From Branchiostoma floridae (Eukaryota; Chordata; Leptocardii; Amphioxiformes; Branchiostomatidae), in contig NC_049981.1 in the NCBI RefSeq assembly GCF_000003815.2, forward strand, positions 24,443,675-24,507,674: a stretch of DNA of 64,000 nucleotides, written 5' to 3'. Positions 48,401-61,100 of this stretch are shown here, one piece after another. How positions within the stretch are numbered: position 1 is the stretch's first letter; each line of letters begins with the position of its first letter. The position numbers and the translations under genes are program-made. Below the pieces are notes generated by a model. The model had not been told where the DNA came from, did no database searches, and saw only the letters and a program-made list of their open reading frames with translations.

Positions 48401-50875
48401 AAGACAAAACTGACCTAAAACGTGTTTACTTTTGCAGATAAAAACATAAAACCGCAGTAAAAACCCATGTATTCTCTAAATTGTTGTGCAATGAAGTTTT
48501 ATACATAATGTGTGACATACAGCTAAGTTTACTGCATTTTTCGTTGTTACTGTTAGATCGGTACTTTGTGTGCGCAACCAGTTGTGTGAGTGTTCTTTCA
48601 CTTTTTTTTCTAAATTATACTTTTTACGTGAGACCCTTATTGTTAACGTAGCTAAGGGCTTTTTAGTCATTTCAAAACAACATTAAAAGGGAGAAAGGGT
48701 TGGGTAATTGTTGTCGTCTTAGATTTTGAGGTTATGTGATTGTTGTCGTCTTGTTAATATGATATATATCCAATTAGTTTTATTTTACAGCCGTGAAAAC
48801 TAAAAGACGTGTGGAAATGTGTAAGTGATAAATTTATTTGATCGAAAGACTGACTTTCTGACTAGATACTTTTTTTAACTTTCCATGCAGCCGACAAAAT
48901 CATCTAAGCTTCATTTAGTAGTACGAAGACTATATGATTTTTAGACGGAATAGACGGCAATTTCACACCTGGCGGCAACAACTAATAGTTTTCTGTGAAT
49001 TAGGGCGTGAACAGGTCTTACCACTACAGGTAAAAGGGATCTAGGCACAATATGTTGACTGACCATAGATCACTCTATGTCAGTGCACAACGTAGATACA
49101 TTTAAAAAAGTATAGAGTGACCGAACAGCGACCGACATAGGATTTGTTGACTACCATGGATATGATATAAAAAATATTCAAAAACAATTTAATACACAAA
49201 ACGTACAAAAATCGTTATCTTTAACACACAATCTGTCAAATATTTTATTGCTTATTGGGCTCAGCGCGGTGGTAGCCTTTAGTCTAGTGAAAATATTCAT
49301 TCTCTTTATTTTTTTCACCGACAAAACATTTGTAATCTGATCAACAGTTAAAGTCAATATCAATGCTGCATGCTCGTACTCTAGAGCAAATAAATGAAAA
49401 TTCAGAAAATACCTCACTACTGTGTATTTCCTCCACCGTTTCTCCGCCCAGCGGCACAATCTGTGTAAGAACATTGTTTTCAAAACGGTCAAATAATAAA
49501 TAAGACATGTTGTAATCTGCGTATCCATACTGCGTGAGTACTTATAACGTTATATCTTCACATTGCGGCCACTCTGAATCGCATTTTTTTCGTCCAAAAC
49601 AAAGTTTGCGGCCATGCTACAAATCGTACAAAGTTGCAAAATGAGCAACACATATTAGACCACAGCAAGTAAGTTTTATGGATGAGGCAACGCTCTCATT
49701 AATATTTGCCTGATTTTTTAGAAAAAAATTAATTTCCTCTCCGGAGATGGTAAATATGACGAGAAAATACCATATTCTAGCATTGGCTGTAGTTATTAAC
49801 ATGGTTGATGATACCAGTCTATCGCACTAGTGCCACTTTCTGTACCTATCGAACACATAAATAAAAGACTGTGATTGTTGACTGTGATATCATGATTTGT
49901 CGCTTCAATTCTTTTACGTTTATAGTGTTCATTTTCAAAATAGACGCCATAGATATCTTGTGCCTTTTACCCATATTTTTGCCTTACCTCAGTCTGCAGA
50001 GGATGTCATCCATAAATTTTACTTGCTGTGGCCTTACTGCTATGTACTGGCCTTTACCTGCATTATTGGTAATGACCTCGTCCAGCTTTGTTCTCATTAT
50101 GATCATTCCTTTCATGAAATTTTTTGTTATTTTAAGCCGAGGGCTTCTCCTTAGGAATCATTGAAAGCCGTCCAGTAGGCGTCATGTATATCATAGCGAA
50201 ATGCATAAACTGGCCTAAACTGAACTTTCCCCCTAAGCTATCATTATCATAGCACGAGTAAGCACACGGTATCTTTTTTTTAAAGGGCTTGGCCTTGCTA
50301 AGTGGGCGTTCACAGCTTTGTGTGTTGGTTTCTGATCTGGAAAAAGGTACACAAGCTTATCTTCCCCATATTGAGTGCTCTTTCGTATCAGTCTGTATAT
50401 GACAACTTCCCATGTGTAGAAAACGTTACTATTCGTATATCTCTAACGGCACTGAGAAGCGAGAAGAAACGAGAGCCCAAGAAACGAGAGTCCACAAACA
50501 AGACTAGAATTGTTGGATTTTATGCACATACATGCATGTATTTGCAAATCAATGCAAAATTGTGTGATCTGTGTATCCAATAATACAAAGAATGTACACT
50601 TCTTAACGTCATTCATTCATTTATACCCTATCAGAACACTGGAAATTGTACGTCCCAAAACTGATATCATATTCCGTGACCCCAATTCATGACCTTGTTG
50701 TTTATACAAGGGTAAACAATGTTAGGTAAACATTCCAATTATTTTCCTGTAAACCAATTGACCGACAGACCAATAATGAAACACATCTCACCATGATCGT
50801 GGTGATGATTGAGAAGACGGCGTCGCTGTACGACAGAAGTCTCTCAGACGAGCTGATGTGCTGGTCCCGCGCCAT
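39493..50875 (-). CDS. TMEM175: TMEM175-like endolysosomal cation channel, gene A (complete)
   Basis: TMEM175 proteins are K+/H+-permeable channels of endosomes and lysosomes. Exons, 5' to 3': 50875-50792, 49460-49413, 47941-47847, 47624-47573, 47280-47245, 46840-46757, 46349-46278, 45050-44958, 44650-44572, 44178-44101, 43928-43874, 43695-43580, 43294-43260, 42913-42869, 42740-42678, 42232-42129, 41748-41656, 41214-41151, 41010-40951, 39609-39493. The sum is 1473 bp, 490 aa (human 504), all in phase. Two six-helix repeats are visible. Repeat 1 starts SERLLSYSDAVFSIITTIM and continues with KILVYATTFVIVASTWSTH and IEKVNETIILLNL. Repeat 2 starts VYSDGVYAIIATLIILDI and continues with WYLHHSIYY, ALMFAGLLPIVFKITGEFG and ALAVQLNACTVLFSSIWHL. 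The polar C-tail (residues about 453-490) is unlike human. The ATG at 50875 opens MARDQHISS. Intron 7 appears to use a GC donor. Confidence 0.93.
39830..40776. repeat. Interspersed element rich in ATGCAAAT octamers
   Basis: Lies in the last intron of TMEM175 gene A. It holds two degenerate internal units: each has an ATTAATTATGCAAAT start, a GTTAGGGGGCTGAAACTT or CTAGGGGGCTCAAACTT block and a TCTTGACCATA-like block. ATGCAAAT occurs at 39873, 40000 and 40293, with its reverse complement at 40017 and 40319. The right end is a GACA/CA microsatellite (40687-40730) and a CCTCCATGA hairpin at 40747-40771, as in dispersed non-autonomous elements. No coding capacity. Confidence 0.7.
45262..46185. mobile_element. 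Non-autonomous TIR element, about 920 bp
   Basis: Left end 45262-45285 (CTCGTTCTCATTGAAATGTC then GAAA) is matched with one mismatch by the reverse complement of 46162-46185. The element lies in TMEM175 gene A, in the intron between exons 46349-46278 and 45050-44958. Inside are three GTAACGTTTGTTAC-type motifs (45444, 45607, 45791), the first forming half of a perfect 30 bp palindrome. The two open frames inside are short and unrelated to transposases. Confidence 0.75.
45429..45458. repeat. Perfect 30 bp palindrome
   Basis: The sequence reads GTAACAAACGTTACC followed at once by its exact reverse complement, with no loop. It lies inside the TIR element at 45262-46185. Confidence 0.95.
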
Positions 50876-52153
50876 TTTTGCTGTCCCTCGACCTTTTAGT
50901 CAGACGCCAAAACTTCTGCTTGATCTAACGACCTAACCATCCCCTATTAGCTAAAGCGCCTCCAGCATTGGCAACCACACAATAAGTAGGGGGCTAACAA
51001 TAGGGAGTCAGGGCTTTCTACTTTGCATGATACACACGTGTCTAACTACACGAAAATAACAACCGGTGATTTTATAATGATGCAGTTAGTTTATACAATT
51101 AGTTCAACTATTACCTTTGATGGACCTTTGTCTGAATGCTAGTGCTAAAACGCACATATCACTGGACTGTGCTAAACTGCGCCAGGTATTCACATTGTGG
51201 TGCAAAACCATTGCGCCACATTTGTCGCCTGAAATTGCGAGTCTTGTGAAATGCTTAAGAAATGCACAAGTCCCAAAATGACGCAAACAATTTATCTTAG
51301 AATATCTTACATCTACGTTGCTCCAAGTATTATGATTAAGTCTCAAAGTAAACATCATTTGATCACGGCAAATATCTTTTTTGTGTATTTTCTACTTATT
51401 TCATTATATTGCGATTTCCAATAAACTGCTTATTATTTATTCATAAGTGTAGATACCCGTCTAACTTGATGATAGTTTCATGGCTGATTCGGATACAGTG
51501 TGCTTCATACAATGCACTACAATTTACATCTGCCGTATTGAGCCATCCATGACGAGATCTGTATACGTTTCTTATAAATGTTGGTATTGTATGAAAAACG
51601 CTTAAATCAAGTACAACGTTAAATTTCTTATATCAATCGCTTTACATTCAATCGGGGTGTTCAAAAACTGATAACCATTGCGACCATTTATTATATACTT
51701 GTAAACATCAGCATTCAGTCTATTGATAGTAGCAGAACAATACATTAGGGAAATTGTATTCAACAAACTACATTCACACAATCAAAAAATACGGAACGAC
51801 TTCTATTTTAAAGACTTACTTAGATCTAAAAATCTTCGTTTGTACAATCAGGTTGGTGACATACACCAGCTGAAACACATGAGGTAAGTGAGGAGACCTT
51901 ATCAAGTATCGAGTAACTTAAAATACGATATGCTACGACTTTCATGCATTCATAAGCTTTAAGTGACTAAGTAGCAATGGAATTGCTTACAGGCTATTCT
52001 ATGTGTACCCTGTTGTATTCCAAGAAAAATGGAATTTTGTCTGATTGTATATGCACGCTGCCCTATCCGACTATGTATACCCTTGATTTCAAATATGGAA
52101 TATCATACTTGAAAGATAGCAATTTTAAACAGCAATAGGGCCTGTTTGGGGGT
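50876..52153. other. Intergenic spacer between tandem TMEM175-like genes
   Basis: A 1.28 kb AT-rich spacer between the gene B stop and the gene A start. It should contain the gene B 3' UTR and the gene A promoter. I see no TATA box at a convincing place and no other gene. Confidence 0.5.
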
Positions 52154-55100
52154 TTAAAAGGAAGTGGACTCAGATTCGGCGCCAGCATTGTCATGCCCCT
52201 CTAGACCCCCTTCCTTTGGTCCACACGGCTGTCCCTTATAGTCGGAGAGTTCTACGTCGGTTTCCGGGGATTTCTCTGGATCATGTTCACCCACGCATCT
52301 CTGTACAAAGAATAAGGCAATCTCTGTCTTTTTGTAACGGTATTTGTGATTTAATTGTCCAAAAGAATGAAAAATATTCATGAAGACATCAACATATAAG
52401 AATAAAAAAAAATTGAATATCTGACATCGTTAACAGAATAAGTATTAACAACACCCCATAGTTCTATTAAATAACATGTTATACCTGGGTCCAGTTACGG
52501 ACAAGTTTCAGAAGTATGAAGACCGCAATCAAGGCAATCTGTACCTGCAACAAAAATCAGAAAAAAAGATATTCAAACAATTACAAAAAAAAAACATAAA
52601 CACGAGTCACACGTAGATAAATCTACGATTTATGAGATGCAGATCATTTAATAAAGCTATCACACCATGCATATGTGCTCCTGGTCAACGAGTCATTTAC
52701 TTTGACTTTATATAAACTAACATCTTCTTCGGTTAAAGAACGTAGCTTATCACAACAGGTTTCTGCAAAAGTCGGATTGTGTATCTTTTCTTCCCCGGAC
52801 AAATGGGAAAAAGGACTCCAAACAGGCCAGGAAGCCAGAGGAGTAGCATCAGTATGAATATAATCAAACAACAGATTAATAAAAGAATGTATTTTGCCTG
52901 AGGCGACCGTCTGTCAAACTGTAACGCCCCTACAATTAGCACGACTTGCAACAAGTTTGTAAACATACATAACATACGAGTGAACCATACCCCATTGATC
53001 ACTACAGATGGCACTGGAACGGCAAAGCAGACGCAAAATATCACCAAACTGCAAAACAAGGCATGTTGTTTCACTGTCTGTTGCAGTCGATCTGCGGGTA
53101 TGACACGTTACATAATACATACATACATCATCATTACATACATATAAACATATATATAGAATACAACCCGAGGTTTCAGCCCGACCACGGGTAGGATCGG
53201 CCGAATTTATCTATATCAAACCCAGCTGAGAAAAGCCCATGTTTTGATGCAAAATGCGCCAGAAGTTGAACAAATTTGGTGCCCTCGAACAAAAAGTGTT
53301 ACAACAGCGATGTTCCAACGTCCGAATCAGGTATTCTAATTTTCGACCGTACCGCACTCGGCCCGCTCTAAATAGTTCGATTTATTCGAATGAAGCCCTT
53401 AGTGATACAACTTAGAGCCCCATATGGTCCGGAACACCTGTATCGTTATCGCGGCCCAGGCATGACATAATAAAAAGATAATATAGGGCCAGTTTAATGA
53501 CTGATTAGAGAAATGAGTAAACTCACCTGACAATGGGATAGATGAGCAGGTTCAGAAACATGAAAACACAGTCGTGGGTGCCGTGAGCAGACGGATGTAG
53601 CAGCTCGGATCTACAGATGATGGTTTTGAAAAGATCAGAACCAAATCAGAAGACTTTCATGTGCTTATTTGTTGTGCGCCTTGTTGTACGTTGTAAATTC
53701 GCTCTACAACTTACACACAAATACACACATATTAATTGTCAGCGCAAAATAAAACAAATTACAGACCGTCTAAAACAAATAAACATGCTAGAAAAGTGTA
53801 CACCATGCAAAAGAAATTGTGAAATACCATTAATTATCCTTCAGTTATGATTTAATTTAGTAACTGTAGCTGTGTAATGATAATTTGTTAGCGCTGACAT
53901 TTTGAAACAGTGGCGTTTTTTTTTTCACAAAGGTTACCAGAACGGCATTTATGCATTCCTGGGCTATGGGATTCCTGGAATTATTGCAGACTACAAACAA
54001 TACTTTGCTATCAGGCTCGCTCACTAAAAGCCGCGCCAAAAAACGCACGTGGAACACTTACTTCTTACACATAGCCGTGATCCATATGGCCAGGAGCCAG
54101 ATGCTGGCCAGAAACACCGTGCCACTATTCAGTTGCACAGCTACTGATGTATTGTTGTTTCGCACCTGGTGTATCAAACGGTATCAAAACAGCCGATCAG
54201 ATACAATGGTAGCCGTTTAATTGCACAACGGATTACCGCACACTTGGGATCCTCAAATGTCAAGCCGATGTGGTCCAGCTGGATAACTTCGCATTGCTGC
54301 ACCACCCAGATAATTGCACGAAGTACGTAAACAAATGGGCTGCACAATCAAACGGCTCGCAAAAGTTTGAAACAGTTTTTTTATAGGTTACATTGTAATT
54401 AATCAATTACATATACATTTCTATATCAGTGTTTTACCAACGTATCTTTGTACACAGGATATTGCGAATACTCACCAAGTGTCCAAACTCTCCCGTTAAC
54501 TTGAAAACGATTGGGAGAAATCCAGCAAACATGAGTGCCTGTTATAGGTAAAGGAAATCGTTAAGTTTCAGGCTATAAAATACAAATGTGCTACAAAAGT
54601 CAGATGATGTACATCTCTATCATTCCTACTACAGAAACGTACGCAACAGATACAAAGAGTACGATAACTATTGTTACTAAGACCAAGATGGAAATCAAAG
54701 TCAGCGACAAACCAGAGCGACATACAAGGGGCCCATCTACAGCAAATCATCCTGACATCAATGGCTTTTTGGCACCAAAATACAGAAAAATCCAGACCAC
54801 AGCACGTTCAGAATAAAAAAAAAATACAAACAGCCACCAGGATGCACAATCTTGACCCGGACATTTCTCCTCCAAGACATTATCGCACACAAAATATAAG
54901 TACAGTCTACAAAGATGTTCTAAGTTACTAGTATACTGACCAGATATGTCAAAATACAGGCACCTAGAAAAGCAGGCGCTCACACACATAAACACACGCA
55001 CGCACACACACACAATACATCCATAATTCATGTAGAATAACAAAACAAATCTAGAAAAACTATAGATCTCACCAGTTTGTTGAAGGTCAGCAGCAGAAAG

Positions 55101-58100
55101 TTCTGTGCACGTATGTGCTGTAGATAGTAGGATAGAAAATTCATATATTCATAGATGGAATAGCCATTGTCAAAGGTAATTATCGTATGAACTCCAAGAT
55201 TTTACATAAAAAGCGACGACGAAAGAAGTCAAAAGAGAATTAAAGATAACCATCCTTACGTAGAACATGGAGTGATGCAGGTACCACAGGAGACCTGAGG
55301 ATAAAATGTAGAGCATCGATGAAAATTCTCATCAAACCAAATTGTAGGCGTCATCATCATCAAGTATGTGACATATGAAAACTTTACTTTGGGTAGTACC
55401 GACTCTATATACTGTTATTGGTAGTAAATTGGCTTATTGATAATGCTACACTGAATTCGATACTGCTTCTGGGCGTCTTCAACACTGGCTATACCTTATT
55501 ACTGACAACGCCATCCTTGTAACTGTGTACGTTACACTCTTTTCGATACCACTATAATGTCTTTGGTACTGAAAACATTGCGTGTGGTACTGACTTCTCT
55601 ATCCCTGCCCTTGGTACTGAATACACTATCCATGGCATTTAGACTCAACTGTTCTTGCCATCTCTACACTGCTTATATGGAACAGGCCACAGTGTCCTTA
55701 CTAGAAAGTACCCTAACTTGGTACTAAGGACGGTTACAGTGATTACACAATAGACACATAAAACGCAACTCTATGTACTAAATGACTTTATTTACGTTAA
55801 CTATCTGTGTACGTAAACGAATATGAATAAAGTGGTAACCCACTGTCATATCATACTACTTACAAATTGTCACGAATGTTCCAGAATAAGACAGGAACAC
55901 ACTGGCATCACGAGAGAGGGCCTCTGCCAAAGTGCCATGAACGTCTAAAATCCCTTCGGCTGGAACGTTGTTCACACTGGAACATAAGGAAATATAAGGA
56001 AATCCTTAGAAACATGCAGGGCGATTCATAGCACACAACAATCAACATGGTTCTATAGGAAAACTACTGAAATATGTTGATTACTGTGTTGATTAAAAAG
56101 AATAGTATCTTTTTTTGGGAAATGCTTTGCCTTGCTAGAAAAAAATGGAAAATTTCGAAATAGTCTTGCCCTTCTTACGTGTAATATTAGATGATTACTA
56201 AGTAAGGTCACCAATATGTATGTAATAGATACTTTATACAACTGTTACTATAATTGTTAGTTTATGCTTTTAATAGAGCTTAAGGTCACGATTCCTAGCA
56301 AATCTTTTCAACCAAATATACTCTTATCTACTCATGAGACTTATCAGATGATAGCATGTTTTGTACGTACCAAATGTCCAGGATGATGAGGGTGGCCACG
56401 ATAGCATACACGCCGTCACTGAAGCCTTAAATATCAACACAGACATTGAGGATTACATCACGTTCTTTTAAAACAGTAGATTATGATTTTAACTATTCTA
56501 CATGTATCTCTAATGTTGCTTGGCAATATCCATGTAAATGTGACATTCCTTTTGGGCGGGTACTTGTAACCAAGAAGGTTAACATCCTTGTTGTAACACT
56601 GCAGCGACACCTAGCCGAATGTTCCAGAATAACTGGGTCATCAAAGCGTCGGCTCATGTGAATACATATTTTTGATAAATGGAAGATGAGGTGATATTTA
56701 CCATCGGTCCTGAAAACATCCGATGTCTCCGAATAGAGACGGGACATCTTAAATAGACTGGTGCCTTCTTCTACTTTGCCTGTAAAACCAAAAGACATAT
56801 ATCAAACACGAGGTAACGTTATTTACCGGCTAGAAACGAAGCGATTGTGTATAATCAAGGTATAATCTTTAATTATCTTTCACATGACTTCACAATCCAA
56901 AATGGCCGCCTCTTTTATCACTTCATACAAACTTTGTCAATTTTATCACTAAAGCGCACCATCATGTAGAATATTAGAGAAGTGTCGTCGGTACATATAT
57001 AGCATTCCTATATTACCAGGAAACTTTGATATATATTACCGCAATTAAACCCAATTGCTTACCTTTGGCACATTTCATGATGGCATCCACAATTAAGAAA
57101 ATTATTGGTTTCAGTACTGCCAGAACAAGAAGTGCCCATGCCTGAAAAAATATCATGAGTTGCGTCAAGTTGAAGCAAGGAGGTTAACCTCCTTGGTTGA
57201 AGTTTTGTCATTGATAATTATCTCTGTACAGTTCAATCAAATCTTTTCATTATTTATTTTCTGCTGGATTCAGTCTCCGAGCTCTTGCTAGAGGATGTTC
57301 TAAGAGCGTAATGTTACTGTAGACGGTTAACAACCCCATTTTGAAATGTTTATATATATGGCAATAATTTCATCTAATAAAAAGTGTGTATCGATACATG
57401 TAGCTGTAGCTAGGCCTTACGAAATTCAGTGCGCTTTTGTTGAAAATGAATGGTTTACCCTTCAACTGAAATAACAGAAACAGTTGTAAGTATCATGTTC
57501 GCCTTCTTTGAAAACAACAGGGGACTTATTTACACGGAAAGGCAGATCTTATTCGATTTCAACTAATAATTCTAAATTAATATTTTAGGACTTACGACTT
57601 CGATGGATCCATAACTGACTGGAATGGCGATGAGGTAAATGATCGGCGTGATCAGCACCTTGATGGTAGCGCGGGTCCGTTGTAATTTCTAAACATTAAA
57701 GTTTGTCAGGTAAATAAAGTCATATTGTCTTTGTAATCAAAATTCATGATAAGGTGGACTACGACTACTGCGTTGCAAATGTGTCATTTGGTCTTTTTTT
57801 TCTAATTTAAATGATAGATCAACAAATCAAAGGTAACATAGATATTACGATGCCATAAAATATTCACTACTTAGTCAATTTAGACACAACTTCAAACATA
57901 TTTTAAAATGAGATGAAATATTATACGCAAATTCGACAGATTTTTGTGCATCTTGCATGTATAAGAATAGTTTAATGATACCTCTCCAAAACTAGTAGCG
58001 ATACGCTTTAGTCTGGTATCCAGCTGTATTGTATAGCTCCTAAGTCGCAAATACTTGGTATTTGTGGAGAGGACAGAAGAGACTCGGGGCTGTAATAAGG

Positions 58101-61100
58101 CTGAATATACCAGACTAGGTATGCTTACCTCTGTACAAGAATAAGTTTAAAATTACAAACAATATATCTAATGTTTCACTATTTTAAGTACGCATGCGCA
58201 GCGAAATTTATTAAAGGTAAAATGAAGTCTCCTCTGCTTGGAGAGTACAAGGCCAACTAGACTTCGGGGCTTTCCGGTTTCCGATTTTAGGGTTTACGGT
58301 TTGCAGAACAATTCAAGAATGCTTTATTTGTCCCAGGGCTGCTCACCTTTGATATATTACCAACAATGCATTTCGCTGCGCATGCGTACTTACAATCTTG
58401 AACGTCCATATTAGGTTGGACTCACCATTTCCTCTTTTCCTTGTTGGACAAACTCCTTTTTCAACAGGTTGGGTCTTGAATGAGCGTGCAACAATATGGC
58501 GAGCTAAACACACACAAAAACGATAATTAGTACACACATTTGGACATTATTGCTATTTCAAATCCTGTTTTTTCTTCTGTTTATGCATTGATAAGGTCAA
58601 CGAAATTGTTGTTCTTTCAGTTTGAACAGCGCATTTTGATGTTTATCAGCCATCAGAAAACTTAGGATCTTTATAAACAACAAAGCAATTCGTAGAATCA
58701 ATTTTTCAAAGACGATTAAAGTCACATATTAGGTGTTTAGAAAGCGACATTTTGCCATAAGACGCTAAACACTTTGGTGCAAATATGAATAAATGTACAA
58801 CTGTGTGACATGCACCATGAAGAAGCCCTGAATAGCCACGCAGCTACAGAACAGCACCACGGAAAGCGATTCCCTAGGATGCTCGGCGAACATCAGAAAC
58901 TAAAAACAGAAAGACGAAAGTCTGGATATCAAATTATAGCACTATTGTACATAATGATACTCAAGCAATTCATAGTATTTATATAATATGCAGAAATGTT
59001 AACTTTTAAAGATGATAACCCATTATTCGCAAGATACAGATGTACCATTATTCGCTCTATATTATTAATATCTCCATAATCCATAATTGTCTTGATCGAA
59101 ATCAAATTACTCAAGGAGACTAGTATAATCTGTTGTTTTTGAAAAAAATTGTCTAGTATTGCTGCAATGCATGTGGAGGAATCTAGCGGTTTCAAGCCAA
59201 ACTGCAGTCTGAGCCAGATTGACTTATCGGGGCCTTTAAGATTGGATCTGTTTCCAAACACTGAATCTTTAGAGAAACTGTGGTGAAAATGTATTGTTTG
59301 TTTCGGAGAACTACAACAAAGTGTACATGGAAAGTACTCACCGCATATGGCACAAAGGTTGCCAGCATCAAGACACCCTACAAAAACACCAGCGACAGGA
59401 TACAGTAAGCTAGCTGTCGTAGAAATCCACCATTCATTTACATTTTGTGGACTCCATACTTTGCTTCTAATATATCGGCTGTGCATGTAGACAAGTTGAA
59501 ATTTTGATTTTATTGATCATTTTTACTCAAGCCAAATAAGGAGATTCCCAAGTTCGTATCATGTCGACGAGTACAAAATGTACATGTAAAATGTTCTGTC
59601 CTGTTCTTTCAAACTCTACGAACACATTTATCATAGTACAACATGTATCAGCATAAAAATACCAGTAATATGAACACATTGACGAGAGAAGATAATTGGG
59701 CGCCGGGCATTAAAGAAATATGTATATTAAGTGATGTACACATTTATATGCGTTCTTACCAAATTCAGAAGCACAATAGTCTCATTAACTTTCTCTATCA
59801 TCCGGAAAATCCTGTAAAATGGACAGGAACAGGTTATGGTGATTATCTAGATCTAATACAAAATGACTACATTCGCAGCATCAAAAGTTGCTTTATACCA
59901 TTTAACTGTTATATGCAACGTACGGGCTGAATATGTTCTTGGCATTTAACGGGGCATATGCACTTCTTTTCCCCTCGTTAGTATGTAATTCCGTAAAGGG
60001 TTTAGTACATTAGAATTCATTTCTGGAATGTCCTCAATATGGTTTCTACTTGAACATCTTTTCCTGTGTTTTTATCACTTTGTCTAACAGACATGACACT
60101 CTAATATTTTCCTTGTTCCTTTGTTTTATTTTCTGTTTATTTTGCACACGGGATATAAACTTGATAAGAAGAATAGTAATAAAACTAGATAGGCTTACGC
60201 TCTTACCTAAATCTTATCCTATCTTAGATTTGTAGGCATGACCTTTTATTGAAAATTAAAGTACCTGACAGCCAATCAGAGACTCGCTTAAATGGCTTCT
60301 TTGGGTAAAGCCGAATTCTGATTGGCTGACAGCTGGTTAGAGTCACGAGAATAAGCCACCTGTTAGCGTAGGGGTGGGTACACGTTTGCTGTAGAAACTT
60401 ACCATGTATGCACCTCCCATGAAGAGGAGACCAGAAAGAACGATATCGCGTAGATCAGCAGTTTGAACCACATCTCTCCTAAACCCGTCAGCAGGTTCTG
60501 TAAAGTAACCAAACATCAGAACTTTATGATTGTCGGTGAACTGTAAAAGCAATATGCATGATATGCTTTACATATCGAAGGGATACCCGCGTCATGGCAT
60601 TTAACATTAGCTATTGAATGATAATGAAGTTTAACGGGTATAAATTATTGAGTTTTTATATATTGAAGGATACGGGTATAGTTTTCGAGAGTAAACTGGG
60701 AAGGGAAATAGGTATTCCTTTTAAAGAGAGTAAACTGCAGATATCGGAGGATACGGGTATAGTTTAGAACTATAATAGTATGCTTCATATAAGGTGAGTT
60801 CTACCTCTTCATCAGCAATCTCCTTTACAGCCTCTCCCGACAGGGGCAGTATCTGTGAACAAGAGAGTAAGTTGAGTTAAACAAACAGAGGCTGCATGGT
60901 CTCATTAATACTGCAAAATACGTCTACAATTGGACCGGAAGATTATACATGGTGTCGTCCCGGTTCAACAAGGGTTGATGGGTCGCCCCCATCTTACTAT
61001 GTATCAGCAAACCTTAACAATGTTGTATCTATTTCTAGTTACTAGTACGTAGTTATTATCTTGTAACTCTAACACTCTTATCAAATTTCCCATAAAAAAC

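Noticed and set aside
54586-54931. Overlapping plus-strand open frames in a TMEM175 gene B intron
   Set aside because: Low-complexity Thr/Lys-rich translations without domains; they lie opposite intron sequence of a well-supported gene.
55390-55740. Recurring TTGGTACTGAA-like phrases suggesting a tandem repeat
   Set aside because: Spacing is irregular and matches are too weak to define a unit by eye.
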